64,000 bases of DNA from Actinokineospora iranica (GCF_900101685.1 NZ_FMZZ01000006.1:186001-250000), one strand, 5' to 3'. Shown: positions 44,989-55,326, numbered from the stretch's first letter. Numbers and translations: made by a program. The notes: a model not told the origin generated them from the sequence alone.

Positions 44989-46033
44989 GATGTCCAACTT
45001 CCCGAGGCGTCCAACCATCCAGAATCTCGCGGCCACGGCCGGGATCCTGAGCGAGATCGAGCGCGACGAACAGGGGATTCGCCAGTGGCCATTTCTCGTC
45101 CGCCCACGCCGCGACATCGATCCGGCGGGCGCACACCAGTGACACTGGGGCGACGCGAACACGACCAGCCCGCGATGAGGGCACCGTGGCCGTTCCCAGC
45201 AACGGGACGGCCCGCCGCAGCGTCCCCTGGTCGGGAACATAGAAGTCCGGCGGGTGGCTCGCTCGAATCGACACGGGAGCGCCATACACCGCCGCCGCGA
45301 CCGTGTCGGTCAACGCCCATCCGACGTCCGACTCGATGTCGTCCAGTCCCAGCCGGAGTGCGGCGTTGTCCCTTCCCCTGCCCGGCACCGGGATACTCGC
45401 CAGATCACGGCTCACCGGCTTCCACTTCTCGGCGAGCTCCCAGAAAAGTTCGGGAGCGGCAGGCCTGTTTTCCCCGTCGACCAGTCCCGCGGCCCGCAAG
45501 GCCGTGAAGGCCTCGGAAACCGAACTTGGCGCGCGCGCCAACATCGTTGCCGCCGCACGGACCCCGACCCGCCGGGTCGGATCGAGCAGCAGCAGAGCGG
45601 AAAGTTCGACGCCGACCTGACCACTGATGCCCTGACGATCGACGCCTGGCTTCACCAGCGCGGGGATGTCCGAGTCGATGAACACGCCTGGCCCGATCAG
45701 CCGCAGATGGCCTCGCAGATCCAGCCAACTCCACCCTGCCTGGCTCAGGCTGTTCCGCGCCTCCGCGGTGATCCTGTCCGCCACGATCACGCGCGCCTGA
45801 TCGCCTGCCAAGCTCTCTGACCACCGTCGAAGTTGACTCGGCAGGCTGTCGGCTGTGATGAGCGAGGCCGACTTGACTTGGATACCGAGTTCCCTGCCGT
45901 CCGGCAACACGAGAACCAGGTCGCGGCTCAGCCCAGCCTCGATCGGCGCGCGCGCCGCGAGACCGAGCACTTCGACCGCGCCGATGAGCGCGTCCTCAGC
46001 ATCGCGCCCCCGTGCAGACGACTCCATGGGCAT
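44978..46033 (-). CDS. AbiEi-like regulator with nuclease-like N-terminus
   Basis: A 351-residue protein of two parts. The N-terminal ~120 residues have a restriction-endonuclease-like layout (DLVLVLPDGRELGIQVKSAS, Asp and Q-x-K at the expected spacing, then RVIVADRITAEARNSL and GWSWLDLRGHLRL). The central part is a wHTH (RRVGVRAAATMLARAPSSVS, then EAFTALRAAGLVD). Gene order, overlap with a nucleotidyltransferase, and a palindrome at its start resemble AbiEi of type IV toxin-antitoxin systems. The nuclease-like domain may be inactive. Start is ATG 46033 or 46027. Confidence 0.65.
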   Translation of the reverse strand: MPMESSARGRDAEDALIGAVEVLGLAARAPIEAGLSRDLVLVLPDGRELGIQVKSASLITADSLPSQLRRWSESLAGDQARVIVADRITAEARNSLSQAGWSWLDLRGHLRLIGPGVFIDSDIPALVKPGVDRQGISGQVGVELSALLLLDPTRRVGVRAAATMLARAPSSVSEAFTALRAAGLVDGENRPAAPELFWELAEKWKPVSRDLASIPVPGRGRDNAALRLGLDDIESDVGWALTDTVAAAVYGAPVSIRASHPPDFYVPDQGTLRRAVPLLGTATVPSSRAGRVRVAPVSLVCARRIDVAAWADEKWPLANPLFVALDLAQDPGRGREILDGWTPREVGHRVW

Positions 46034-46042
46034 AGTCTCCCA

Positions 46043-46078
46043 CTGTTCGGTGTTCGGTCAATACCGAACACCGAACAG
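46043..46078. promoter_or_regulatory. 16-bp-arm palindromic operator of the AbiE-like pair
   Basis: A perfect inverted repeat, CTGTTCGGTGTTCGGT-CAAT-ACCGAACACCGAACAG. Each arm also contains a direct repeat of TTCGGTG/TTCGGT. It ends 10 bp before the ATG of the AbiEi-like gene. Its symmetry and position indicate autoregulation, as shown for AbiEi in other systems. Confidence 0.8.
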
Positions 46079-46123
46079 GTGGTGGAATGCCGAGTAGTCG
46101 CAGGTCACCGGGCACATGGGCAC

Positions 46124-47203
46124 TCAGACGTTGAAGCGGAACTCGACCACGTCGCCGTCGGCCATGATGTAGTCCTTGCCTTCGATGCGGACCTTGCCAG
46201 CCGACTTGGCCGCGGCCATGGAGCCAGCGGCCACCAGGTCGTCGAATGACACGACTTCGGCCTTGATGAAGCCGCGCTCGAAGTCGGAGTGGATGACGCC
46301 TGCGGCCTGGGGGGCGGTGGCGCCCTGGGGGATGGTCCACGCGCGGGCTTCTTTCGGGCCCGCGGTCAGGTAGGTCTGCAGGCCGAGGGTGTGGAAACCG
46401 GCGCGGGCGAGGGCGTTGAGGCCGGGTTCGGTCTGGCCGACGGATTCCAGCAGTTCCCGGGTGGATTCCTCGTCCAGTTCCAGCAGTTCGGCTTCGACTT
46501 TGGCGTCGAGGAAAACCGCGTCGGCAGGCATGACCATTTTGGCGAGTTCGGCGACGCGGGCGTCGTTGGTCAGGACCGACTCGTCGGCGTTGAAGACGTA
46601 GAGGAAGGGCTTGGTGGTGAGCAGGCTCAGCTCGCGCAGCAGTGCCAGGTCCACTTCGGACTGCGCGGCGAACAGGGTGCGGCCGCCGTCGAGGATGTCC
46701 TTGGCCTTGGTGGCCGCGTCCAGGGTGGGGCGCGCCTCCTTGCGGGTGCGGGCCTCCTTCTCCAGGCGCGCCAAGGCCTTCTCCAGGGTCTGGAGGTCGG
46801 CGAGGATCAGCTCGGTGTTGATGGTCTCGATGTCGGCCAGCGGGTCGACATTGCCGTCGACGTGCACGACGTCGGGGTCGTCGAAGACGCGGATGACCTG
46901 GCAGATGGCGTTGGCCTCGCGAATGTTGGCCAGGAACTTGTTGCCCAGGCCAGCCCCCTCGGACGCGCCCTTGACGATGCCCGCGATGTCGACGAACGAC
47001 ACCACCGCTGGCACGACGCGCTCGCTGCCGAAGATCTCGGCGAGCTTGTCCAGCCGCGGGTCGGGGAGCGGGACGATGCCGACGTTGGGCTCGATGGTCG
47101 CGAACGGGTAGTTCGCGGCGAGCACGTCGTTGTTCGTCAGGGCGTTGAACAGGGTGGACTTGCCGACGTTGGGCAGGCCGACGATCCCGAGGGTCAAACT
47201 CAC
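46124..47203 (-). CDS. ychF: YchF/Obg-family ATPase
   Basis: Universal Obg-related P-loop protein of 359 residues that prefers ATP. G1 [17 protein letters not shown] (about 5-21), G2/switch [14 protein letters not shown]3 [18 protein letters not shown], and the altered G4 NADES. A coiled coil follows ([17 protein letters not shown]) and a C-terminal TGS domain ends [13 protein letters not shown] 47203 gives the canonical N-terminus; longer frames lack homology. The Rv1112-ispH neighbourhood is conserved, though here a protease and repair cluster intervene. Confidence 0.95.
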   Translation of the reverse strand: MSLTLGIVGLPNVGKSTLFNALTNNDVLAANYPFATIEPNVGIVPLPDPRLDKLAEIFGSERVVPAVVSFVDIAGIVKGASEGAGLGNKFLANIREANAICQVIRVFDDPDVVHVDGNVDPLADIETINTELILADLQTLEKALARLEKEARTRKEARPTLDAATKAKDILDGGRTLFAAQSEVDLALLRELSLLTTKPFLYVFNADESVLTNDARVAELAKMVMPADAVFLDAKVEAELLELDEESTRELLESVGQTEPGLNALARAGFHTLGLQTYLTAGPKEARAWTIPQGATAPQAAGVIHSDFERGFIKAEVVSFDDLVAAGSMAAAKSAGKVRIEGKDYIMADGDVVEFRFNV

Positions 47204-47542
47204 GGTGGTTGAGTCTACGGACCGCCTCCCGGGCGGCTCCGGGCCCGGGGCGGGTGCCAAACCGTTACCAACGTTATTCCCAGTTTTGGTGACGCTGAGC
47301 GATGTGTCGTAGGACATACATACGCATAACAGCGCCCGTTCGCTGGGTAACATCCGGCCGCCAGTGGCGATAGCTGCACACTCTGTGCCCATTAGTCCAG
47401 ATTTGCACTACTGGATTAACCCAAATGGACGCTAGTCACCGCTGAGCCCGGGAACAACACTCCGTGAGCGCCCTGCACTCGTCCGCGCACCGGAGGTTCC
47501 AGGCGCGCGCCCAGCTCACCCGCTGAGGAAGAAGGAAGTGGG
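47204..47542. other. Intergenic region before the subtilase
   Basis: A 339-bp segment between ychF and the protease, notably less GC-rich than its surroundings (47270-47430). It must hold the subtilase promoter and the ychF promoter. A short inverted repeat TCCAG-N9-CTGGA lies at about 47398-47416. GAAGGAAG at 47531-47538 is the ribosome site of the subtilase. I see no further gene. Confidence 0.5.
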
Positions 47543-50500
47543 ATGACTCAACCCGAATGGCGCACCCGCGGCCGGTTGGCCCTCGGCCTGGCGTTCAGCA
47601 CGGCCGTCACCGGGGTCATGCTCTCCACGGCCCCGACCGCCGCCGCCGCGCCCGCCCCGGCCGACGAGGGCCCCGGCATCGGCAAACACGACCTGGACCT
47701 GTTAGCCAGGGCCGTGCAAGCAGGCGCGAAAACCGTCAAGGTCCTCATCGCCACCGACCGGGGCGACAGCGCCCGCCGGGTGGATGAGCTGGCGAAGGCG
47801 GGCGCGAAGGTCGAGCACCGGGCCGACGAGATCGGCTACGTGCGCGCCGAGGTCCCCGTCGACCAGGTCAAGAAGGTCGCCAAGCTCCCCGGGGTGACCG
47901 CGCTGGACCTCGACGAGAACATCCCGCTCCCCGACCCGCGCCCCACCGGCATCGCCGACCCCACGCCGCAGCCCGCCCCCGGGCCGTCGACGCCGGGGGT
48001 GAACCCGTACATGCCGACCGGCGACATCAACGCCGCCCAGTTCGTGGACGAGCACCCCACCTGGGACGGGCGCGGCACGACGGTCGCGATCGTGGACAGC
48101 GGCGTCGACCTCGACCACCCGTCGCTGAACACGACCAGCACGAACGAGCGCAAGATCACCGACTGGGTGACCTTCACGGATTCGTCCTTCACCAACGGCG
48201 TCAACAAGGACAACGACCCGACGTGGGTCCCGATGACCGCCACCGTCAGCGGCGCCTCGGTCGGCCTGCCCGCCGAGGGCGAACTGCGGTCGGGCACCTT
48301 CAACGAGCGCGACCCCCGGCTCGGCGGCGAGGTCGGCTCGGACGTCAACCGCGACGGCAACGGCGCGGGCACCAGCGGCCTGTTCGGCGTCGTGTGGAAC
48401 CCCGCCACGAACACGGTGTGGGTGGACGCGAACCAGACCGGCACCTTCGCCGACGACAAGCCGATGACCAACTACAGGGTCAAGTACGACGTCGGCACGT
48501 TCGGCACGGACAACCCGGCGACCCCGGTGCGCGAGTCCATGCCGTTCGTCGTGCAGACCGACGCGGCCAACAACACCGTCAACATCGGCATCGTCTCCGG
48601 CGCGCACGGCTCGCACGTCGGCGGGATCGTCGCGGGCAACCGGCTCTTCGGCGGCACGATGAACGGCGCGGCCCCCGGCGCGAAGCTGGTGAGCGTGCGG
48701 GTGTGCCTGTTCATCGCGGGCTGCACCAACCACGCGCTGCTCGAAGGGATGATCTACGCGGCCCGGGACGCGAACGTCGACGTGATCAACATGTCGATCG
48801 GCGGCCTGCCCGCCCTCAACGACGGGGACAACGCGCGCGCGGAGCTGTACGACCGGCTCATCGACACCTACGACGTGCAGATGTTCATCTCGGCGGGCAA
48901 CTCCGGCGCGGGCTCGAACACCGTCGGCGACCCGTCCGTCGCGACGAAGGTCCTCTCGGTCGGCTCGTACATCACCAAGGAGACCTGGCAGCGCAACTAC
49001 GGCTCGGACCTGGCCGTCTCCGAGAGCCTGCACGGCTTCTCCTCGCGCGGCCCGCGCGAGGACGGCGGCTTCAAGCCCAACATCGTCGCCCCCGGCTCGG
49101 CGATCTCCACGGTCCCGACCTGGCAGGCGGGCCAGCCGGTGGCGGGAACCTACGCCCTGCCGCCGGGCTACGCGCAGTTCAACGGCACGTCGATGGCGTC
49201 GCCGCAGGCGGCGGGCGCGGCGGCGCTGCTGGTGAGCGCGGCGAAGGAGCGCGGCGTCTCGCACAAGCCCGCGCAGCTTCGCACCGCGTTCCAGTCCAGC
49301 GCGCGGTTCGTCGCCGGGCTGGGCGCCTACGAGCAGGGCAACGGCCTGATCGACACCAAGAAGGCGTGGAACCTACTGAAGTCGAACCCGAGCACCACCG
49401 ACATCACCGCGTCCGTGCCGGTCAACACGGCTTTGTCCGGGTTCCTCAAGACCCCGGGCGTCGGCGTCGGCATCAACGACCGCGAGGGCGTGCGGGCGGG
49501 CGACCGCTATGTGCGGCAGTACACCTTCACCCGCACGTCCGGTCCAGACCACCCGGTGACCTACAAGGTCGACTGGGTCGGCAACGACGGCACGTTCAGC
49601 TCGGCGAAGACGGTGACGCTGCCCAAGAACAGCGCGGTCAAGTTCGCCGTCACGGTGAACCCGGGGTCGACCGGCATCCACTCCGCGATCCTGAACCTGG
49701 ACAGCCCGACGACCTCGGGCATCGACGGGCAGACCTTGAACACGGTGATCGCGGCGGAGGACTTCGCCGCCGCCAACAACTTCACCGTCGCCAAGGGCGG
49801 GCAGGTCGGCCGCAACGAGGTCGTGAAGTTCTTCTACCGCGTCCCGCAGGGCGCCCCGGCGTTCAAGGTCGACCTGCTCGGCGGCGGCGCGGCCGCGGGC
49901 GCGGGCCAACTGCGGTTCCTGCGGTTCCACCCGTACGGCGTGGGCGTGGAGGCCAACTCGTCGCTGAACTGCTACAACCCGCCGGTTCCCGGTGGGCCGG
50001 GGTGTGACGCGGGCAGCCCGACGAGCCGCACAGTGACCAACCCGCAGGCGGGTGTGTGGGAGGTCGTCGTGGAGGCCCGGCGCACCTCCGACGCCGCGGC
50101 CGCGCCGTTCACGCTGACCGCGTCGGTGTTGGGCGCTTCGGTCTCCCCGAACCCCGACACGATCGCCTCGGCCGCGGCGGGCACACCGGTAATTCGGGAG
50201 TACACGCTCCAGAACCTGTTCGGGCCGTTCACCGGGCGGGCGACCGGCACGCCGCTGGGCAGCGCCAAGCTGGGGCAGTTCAGCATCGCCGACCAGGAGG
50301 ACAAACATTTCCAGGTGATCGTGACGCCGGGGTCGACCGCGCTGCGGGCGAAGATCGGCAACACCTCCGACGCCGCGGCCGACCTCGACCTCTCCGTGTT
50401 CGACTGCACCACCGGCCGGTGCGTCCTCGCGGGCCAGCAGGCCGACGGCGACTCCGAGGAGCAGGTCGTCATCCCCAATCCGGCACCGGGAATCTGGGTG

Positions 50501-50764
50501 GTGCTGGTCAAGGGCTTCGCGGTTCCCGCGGGCACGACGACGTTCGACCACCTGGATGTCTTCGTCAACCCCGCGTTCGGGTCGGTGTCGGTGACCGACG
50601 CGAACGCCGCCCGCGCCGCGGGCGCGCAGTGGACCGTCCGGGGAACAGTGACCGCCAACGAGGCTCCGGAAGAAGGACGCGTCCTGCTCGGCAACGTGCA
50701 GGTCCGCACCGAGGCCGACGTGGTGGTCGGCTCGGGTGATGTGGTGGTCCAGGCCGTCACGTAA
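47543..50764 (+). CDS. Secreted subtilisin-like serine protease
   Basis: A 1,073-residue S8 peptidase. Signal peptide about 1-36 (ALGLAFSTAVTGVMLSTAPT then AAAAP), I9-like propeptide (about 50-125, VKVLIATDRGDSARRVDELA). Catalytic triad: Asp185 in TVAIVDSGVDLDHP, His355 in HGSHVGGIVAG, Ser550 in NGTSMASPQAAG. The 170-residue distance between Asp and His indicates an insert domain. The C-terminal ~450 residues are beta-rich (PPC/fibronectin-like) and end without membrane anchor. ATG 47543 follows GAAGGAAG. A strong intrinsic terminator follows the gene. Confidence 0.94.
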   Translation: MTQPEWRTRGRLALGLAFSTAVTGVMLSTAPTAAAAPAPADEGPGIGKHDLDLLARAVQAGAKTVKVLIATDRGDSARRVDELAKAGAKVEHRADEIGYVRAEVPVDQVKKVAKLPGVTALDLDENIPLPDPRPTGIADPTPQPAPGPSTPGVNPYMPTGDINAAQFVDEHPTWDGRGTTVAIVDSGVDLDHPSLNTTSTNERKITDWVTFTDSSFTNGVNKDNDPTWVPMTATVSGASVGLPAEGELRSGTFNERDPRLGGEVGSDVNRDGNGAGTSGLFGVVWNPATNTVWVDANQTGTFADDKPMTNYRVKYDVGTFGTDNPATPVRESMPFVVQTDAANNTVNIGIVSGAHGSHVGGIVAGNRLFGGTMNGAAPGAKLVSVRVCLFIAGCTNHALLEGMIYAARDANVDVINMSIGGLPALNDGDNARAELYDRLIDTYDVQMFISAGNSGAGSNTVGDPSVATKVLSVGSYITKETWQRNYGSDLAVSESLHGFSSRGPREDGGFKPNIVAPGSAISTVPTWQAGQPVAGTYALPPGYAQFNGTSMASPQAAGAAALLVSAAKERGVSHKPAQLRTAFQSSARFVAGLGAYEQGNGLIDTKKAWNLLKSNPSTTDITASVPVNTALSGFLKTPGVGVGINDREGVRAGDRYVRQYTFTRTSGPDHPVTYKVDWVGNDGTFSSAKTVTLPKNSAVKFAVTVNPGSTGIHSAILNLDSPTTSGIDGQTLNTVIAAEDFAAANNFTVAKGGQVGRNEVVKFFYRVPQGAPAFKVDLLGGGAAAGAGQLRFLRFHPYGVGVEANSSLNCYNPPVPGGPGCDAGSPTSRTVTNPQAGVWEVVVEARRTSDAAAAPFTLTASVLGASVSPNPDTIASAAAGTPVIREYTLQNLFGPFTGRATGTPLGSAKLGQFSIADQEDKHFQVIVTPGSTALRAKIGNTSDAAADLDLSVFDCTTGRCVLAGQQADGDSEEQVVIPNPAPGIWVVLVKGFAVPAGTTTFDHLDVFVNPAFGSVSVTDANAARAAGAQWTVRGTVTANEAPEEGRVLLGNVQVRTEADVVVGSGDVVVQAVT

Positions 50765-50783
50765 CACGCACGCAATAAACGGG

Positions 50784-50829
50784 AGCGGGGATCGGCGGTT
50801 AAGCAGATCCCCGCTTCTCTTTTTTTCCT
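50784..50829 (+). terminator. Intrinsic terminator of the subtilase
   Basis: A perfect 10-bp stem, AGCGGGGATC / GATCCCCGCT, with a 12-nt loop, followed by TCTCTTTTTTTTCC. It is the most canonical Rho-independent terminator in the window and lies 20 bp past the stop codon. Confidence 0.92.
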
Positions 50830-50892
50830 CTTCGCGAACCACATGTCTCTTTCCTGCCAGCCGTTCGAGACGCGCGCCGGCAGCATGGTCGG

Positions 50893-52362
50893 GTGTTGAT
50901 CGACCCGGAGCAGGGATACCACGCTGTCGTCTCGCGCGACGCGCGCTTCGACGGGCAGTTCTTCCTCGCCGTGCGCCCCACCGGGATCTACTGCAGGCCG
51001 TCGTGCCCGTCGATCACTCCGAAGCGCAGGAACGTGGAGTTCTTCCCGACGGCGGCGGCGGCGCAGCAGTCCGGATACCGCGCGTGCAGACGGTGTCTGC
51101 CCGACACAGTCCCAGGTTCACCGGAGTGGGACCTGCGCGGCGACCTGGCCGGACGCGCGATGCGGCTGATCTCGGACGGGGTCGTGGAACGTGAAGGCGT
51201 GCCAGGGCTCGCCCGCAGAGTGGGCTATTCGGAACGCCACCTGACCCGGGTGCTCACCGCGGAACTGGGCGCGGGTCCGCTCGCGCTGGCGCGGGCGCAC
51301 CGCGCGCACACCGCGCGGCTGCTGCTGGAGACCACGACGATGTCGGTGTCCGAGGTGGCGTTCGCCTCCGGGTTCGCCAGCGTCCGGCAATTCAACGACA
51401 CCGTGCGCGCGGTGTTCGCCACCACTCCATCCGAACTGCGACTGGCCGCGCAGCGGGCCGCCAGACCCCGGCAGGCCGCGGGCGGCGGCCGGGTCACGCT
51501 GCGGCTGCCGGTGCGGACTCCGTTCGACGCGGCCGGAATCCTGGCCTTCCTTGGCGCACGGGCGATTCCGGGCGTCGAGGCCACGCGCCCCGGCCGCTAC
51601 GCGCGGACGCTGCGGCTGCCGCACGGCTCGGCGACCGCGCACCTGCGGCCAGCGGGGAACCATGTGGAGTGCACGCTGCGGCTGGCCGACCTGCGTGACC
51701 TCGGCACGGCGGTGTCCCGGCTGCGCAGGCTGTTCGACCTCGACGCCGACCCGGCCGCCGTGGACCGGGTCCTCGCGGCCGACCCCGCGCTCACCGCGTC
51801 GGTGGCCGCGACACCCGGAATCCGCGTCCCGGGCAGTGTGGACGGCACCGAGACCGTGGTGCGGGCGCTGCTCGGCCAACAGGTCAGCGTCGCGGCGGCG
51901 CGGACCGGCGCGCGCAGGCTGACCGAGGTCATCGGCGAGGAACTGCCGAATCCGGACGGGGAACTGACCACGCTGTTCCCCTCGGCCGCTGCGGTGGCCG
52001 AGCGGGCGTCGGAGCTGATCGCGGGCCCGGCCCGCCGGGTGGAGACGATTCGCGCGGTCTGCGCCGCGATCGCCTCCGGCGACTTGGAACTGCATGTCGG
52101 CGTGGACGCGGAGACCCTGCGCAGCCGGTTGCAGACCTACCCGGGCATCGGCCCATGGACGGCGGGCTACGTGGTGATGCGCCTGCTGGGCGACCCGGAT
52201 GTGCTGCTGCCGCAGGACATCGCGCTGCGCAACGGCGCCAAGGCGCTGGCCCTTCCGCCCACAATGGAGGGTCTGGCCGAGCGCGGCAAGGCGTGGCGGC
52301 CGTGGCGTTCCTACGCCGGTATGCACCTGTGGCGCGCCGCGGCGCGGGGCAGCACGCCCTGA
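50893..52362 (+). CDS. Ada-AlkA fusion (alkylation repair)
   Basis: A 489-residue three-domain protein. Ada N-terminal zinc domain (1-80) with CRPSC and CRRC: Cys34 is the probable methyl-acceptor and Zn ligand with Cys38, Cys65 and Cys68. An AraC-type HTH (about 85-185) with LARRVGYSERHLTRVL and ASGFASVRQFND. AlkA-like 3-methyladenine glycosylase (about 195-489) with the helix-hairpin-helix LQTYPGIGPWTAGYVVMR and catalytic Asp in LLPQDIAL. The fusion couples methyl-phosphotriester sensing, activation and base excision. The GTG start at 50893 is likely. It lies next to sbcC on the other strand. Confidence 0.94.
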   Translation: MLIDPEQGYHAVVSRDARFDGQFFLAVRPTGIYCRPSCPSITPKRRNVEFFPTAAAAQQSGYRACRRCLPDTVPGSPEWDLRGDLAGRAMRLISDGVVEREGVPGLARRVGYSERHLTRVLTAELGAGPLALARAHRAHTARLLLETTTMSVSEVAFASGFASVRQFNDTVRAVFATTPSELRLAAQRAARPRQAAGGGRVTLRLPVRTPFDAAGILAFLGARAIPGVEATRPGRYARTLRLPHGSATAHLRPAGNHVECTLRLADLRDLGTAVSRLRRLFDLDADPAAVDRVLAADPALTASVAATPGIRVPGSVDGTETVVRALLGQQVSVAAARTGARRLTEVIGEELPNPDGELTTLFPSAAAVAERASELIAGPARRVETIRAVCAAIASGDLELHVGVDAETLRSRLQTYPGIGPWTAGYVVMRLLGDPDVLLPQDIALRNGAKALALPPTMEGLAERGKAWRPWRSYAGMHLWRAAARGSTP

Positions 52363-55326
52363 TCACGCGGTCAGGTGCAGGGTCGATCCCGTGCGCGCCT
52401 TGGCCACCCGCAGCCGCACCGGAATCCGCTGCCGAAGTTCGTCCACATGCGACACCAGGCCGACGACCCGGCCGCCTTCGCGCAGCGAGTCCAGGATCGC
52501 CATGACGTCGTCCAGGGTCCCGGCATCGAGCGTGCCGAATCCCTCGTCCACGAACAGGGTGTCCAGCAGCGCGCCGCCGCCGCTCTCGGCGGCCACCACA
52601 TCGGCCAGCCCGAGCGCCAAGGCCAGGGACGCGACGAACGACTCGCCGCCGGACAGGGTTTTCGCGGACCGGGTGCGGCCGGAGAAGTCGTCCAGCACGT
52701 CGAGCCCGAGGCCGCCGCGGGTGCCGCGCGCGCCCGCCTCGTCGCTGTGCACGAACGAATAGCGGCCCTGGGTCATCTGCCGCAGCCGCTCGGTGCCCGC
52801 GGCGGCGATGTCCTCCAACCGGGCGGCGAGGACGTAGGAGCGCAGCGACATCCGGGTCGAGTTCTGCCCCCGGCCGTTCACCACGTCGGTCAGCGCGTCC
52901 AGCTCGGCGAACTCGGCTTCCAGCGGCGCCAACTTCTCCCACGCCACCCGCAGCCGTTCGCCGAGTCGCCGGACTTCGCGCAGGCGGTTCGCGGCCGTCT
53001 GAGCTCCAGCCACAGCGTGCTCTGCCAACGTGCGCGCCGCCTTCGCGGCCTGGGTCAACGGAACCAGGTCGACGTCGAGGTCTGCCTCGATGCCGAACAG
53101 GTCGGGGTCGGCCAGGATCGACCGGCTGGCGGCCTCGCGCTTCTCCGCGTCGGCAAGCTGTTCGCGCAGCTTGTCGACGACGGTGTCGGCGCGGGCCGCG
53201 CCCAACGCCTCGGCGAGGCCTGCGAATCCGGCCTCGGACACCACGTCGGCGAGCGCGTCGCGCTGCTCCTTGAGCCGTTCCCGGGCGGTGACCGCCGCGG
53301 TCTGCGCCTCGATGAGAGCGTCGACGGCCGTCACCAGCGTCAGCAAATGCCTTCGCCGCGCGCCGACGGACGCGTGCTCGCCACGCGCCTGCTCCAAAGT
53401 GGACTCTCGGTCGGCGACGGTCGCGGCGAGCGCGGTTCGCTCCGATTCCAGCGACACCGCCTCACGTTCCAGCGCCCCGTGCTTGTCCCGAAGCGCCTCG
53501 GCCTCGCTTTCCAGCGCTGCCAACGCCTTTTCGAGCGTGCCGTGCCTGCCCGCCAGCTCGTTCGCCGACCGGAACGCCGCCAGCGCGGAAGCGTTGGCTT
53601 GCACCAAGTCCACGTCGGACCAGGGAGCCAGCCGCCCGGCCAGCGTCTTGAGGGTGTGCTGCGCCTGGGTGACCGCGTTGGCCGTGTTCTCACGGACCGC
53701 GGCCAGCCTGCGCTCTTCGGCCTGAGCCGCTTCTTCGTCTTCCGGGGTCGCCCGGACCGAGGTGGGGTGCGCGGGCGCGGGATGCTCGACCGACCCGCAC
53801 ACCGGGCACGACTCCCCCGCCGCCAGGCCCTCGGCCAGTTCCGCCGCCATCCCGTCCAGCCGCCGCTGCCGCAGATCCTGCACCAGGTCCCGGGCCGCCT
53901 GGTGGGCGTCCACGGCGTCCTGGTGCGCGGACTTGGCCGCTGCCAGGGCTTTCTCGGCGTCCGGCAGCGTTCCCTGGTCCTTGAGCGCTGCGGCGACCTC
54001 GTCCTTGCGCGCCCGCAACCCGGGCAGCGCGGCGCGCGCCTCGGTCGCCTTCGACAGGTCGTCGCGCGCGGCGGCGATCCGTTCCGGGAACCCGGCCGAC
54101 CGCGCGGCGATGTCTTCGGCCGCCCGCCGCGCGGCCTCGATCCGCTCGCCCAGGTCGACCAGTCGCGCCTCGTCCGCCCGCTGCCGCTCAGCTTCCGCGA
54201 CCAGCGCGGCGAGCCCACCCGCTTCCTCCCGCAGCCGCGCGGATTCCTTGCGCAGCTCGGAAAGCAGCGCGTCCGGCTCGGCGAAACCCGCCTCTTCCGC
54301 GTCCGACGCGCGCTCGCGCACGGCCTGCTCCGCCTGGTCGGCTTTCCACTCGGCCCGCCGCACCTGCTCGGCGGCGGCCACCACCGGAACCGCCCGCAGC
54401 GCGGCGGCCAGTTCTTCCCGCGACTGCGCCCGCACCTCGGCCTGCTCAGCCAGTTCGGCGAGGTCGTCGGTGGCCCGCCGGACGCGCCGGACCCGGTCGG
54501 CCAGCTCGCGCCCCTCAGTCAGCGCCGTGTCCGCCCGCTCCCGCTTCCCCGCCGCGTCCGCCGCGATCGTCGTCGCTTCCGCGTCGGCGGCCTCGACTCC
54601 GGCGATGATCTCGGTGAGCCACACCGGACCCGCCTCTTCCGGCGGCTCGACGCCCGCCGCCTGCGCGAACCGCGCGACCAGCTCCCGGGACTCCGCCTTG
54701 GCCTGGTCGACCACATGCCTGCGCTCCAGGCGGCGGTCCCGGAACCACTTCTCGACCCGCTCGAAGTGCTGCGTGCCGAACAGCTTCTCCAGCAGCCGCT
54801 CGCGGTCCTCTGTGGACGACCGGAGGAACTGCGCGAAATCCCCCTGCGGCAACAGCACGACCTGGAAGAACTGGTCCTTGGTCATCCCGAGCAGTCCCTC
54901 GACCTCGCGGGCGACCTCGTCGATGCGGGTCACCCCCTCGGACGCGTGGCCGCTGGGCGCCGGACCGAGCCACGTCAGCGACGCCTTGGCGGGCTGCTTG
55001 GTCGTCCCGTCGCCGCGCCGCTTGGGCCGCTCGTACTCCGGGCTGCGGGTCAGCAGCAGCCGGTGCCCGCGCACGGACAGCTCCAGGCTGACCTCGGTGT
55101 GCGCGTCGGGATCGGCGTAGTCGCACCGCAGCCGCTTGGCCTCGGCGCGCGCCCCCGGCACCGCCCCGAACAGCGCGTAGGCCACCGCGTCGAGCACCGT
55201 GGTCTTGCCCGCGCCCGTGTCGCCGTGCAGCAGGAACAGGCCCTCGGCGCCAAGCCGGTCGAAGTCGACCACCTCATGGCCCGCGAACGGGCCGAACGCG
55301 GTCAGCTCCATGCGGTGCAGCCTCAC
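52363..55326 (-). CDS. sbcC: DNA double-strand-end nuclease SbcC
   Basis: Rad50-like ATPase, 987 residues. Walker A LHGDTGAGKTTVLDAVAYAL (about 33-52); two long coiled-coil arms; zinc hook ESCPVCGSVEHPA (Cys at about 507 and 510) at the apex; signature TLSGGESFVASLALAL; Walker B LDTLFVDEGFGTLD. It overlaps the sbcD stop by 4 bp (GTGA), forming the SbcCD complex that removes hairpins and protein-blocked ends. Confidence 0.95.
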   Translation of the reverse strand: MRLHRMELTAFGPFAGHEVVDFDRLGAEGLFLLHGDTGAGKTTVLDAVAYALFGAVPGARAEAKRLRCDYADPDAHTEVSLELSVRGHRLLLTRSPEYERPKRRGDGTTKQPAKASLTWLGPAPSGHASEGVTRIDEVAREVEGLLGMTKDQFFQVVLLPQGDFAQFLRSSTEDRERLLEKLFGTQHFERVEKWFRDRRLERRHVVDQAKAESRELVARFAQAAGVEPPEEAGPVWLTEIIAGVEAADAEATTIAADAAGKRERADTALTEGRELADRVRRVRRATDDLAELAEQAEVRAQSREELAAALRAVPVVAAAEQVRRAEWKADQAEQAVRERASDAEEAGFAEPDALLSELRKESARLREEAGGLAALVAEAERQRADEARLVDLGERIEAARRAAEDIAARSAGFPERIAAARDDLSKATEARAALPGLRARKDEVAAALKDQGTLPDAEKALAAAKSAHQDAVDAHQAARDLVQDLRQRRLDGMAAELAEGLAAGESCPVCGSVEHPAPAHPTSVRATPEDEEAAQAEERRLAAVRENTANAVTQAQHTLKTLAGRLAPWSDVDLVQANASALAAFRSANELAGRHGTLEKALAALESEAEALRDKHGALEREAVSLESERTALAATVADRESTLEQARGEHASVGARRRHLLTLVTAVDALIEAQTAAVTARERLKEQRDALADVVSEAGFAGLAEALGAARADTVVDKLREQLADAEKREAASRSILADPDLFGIEADLDVDLVPLTQAAKAARTLAEHAVAGAQTAANRLREVRRLGERLRVAWEKLAPLEAEFAELDALTDVVNGRGQNSTRMSLRSYVLAARLEDIAAAGTERLRQMTQGRYSFVHSDEAGARGTRGGLGLDVLDDFSGRTRSAKTLSGGESFVASLALALGLADVVAAESGGGALLDTLFVDEGFGTLDAGTLDDVMAILDSLREGGRVVGLVSHVDELRQRIPVRLRVAKARTGSTLHLTA

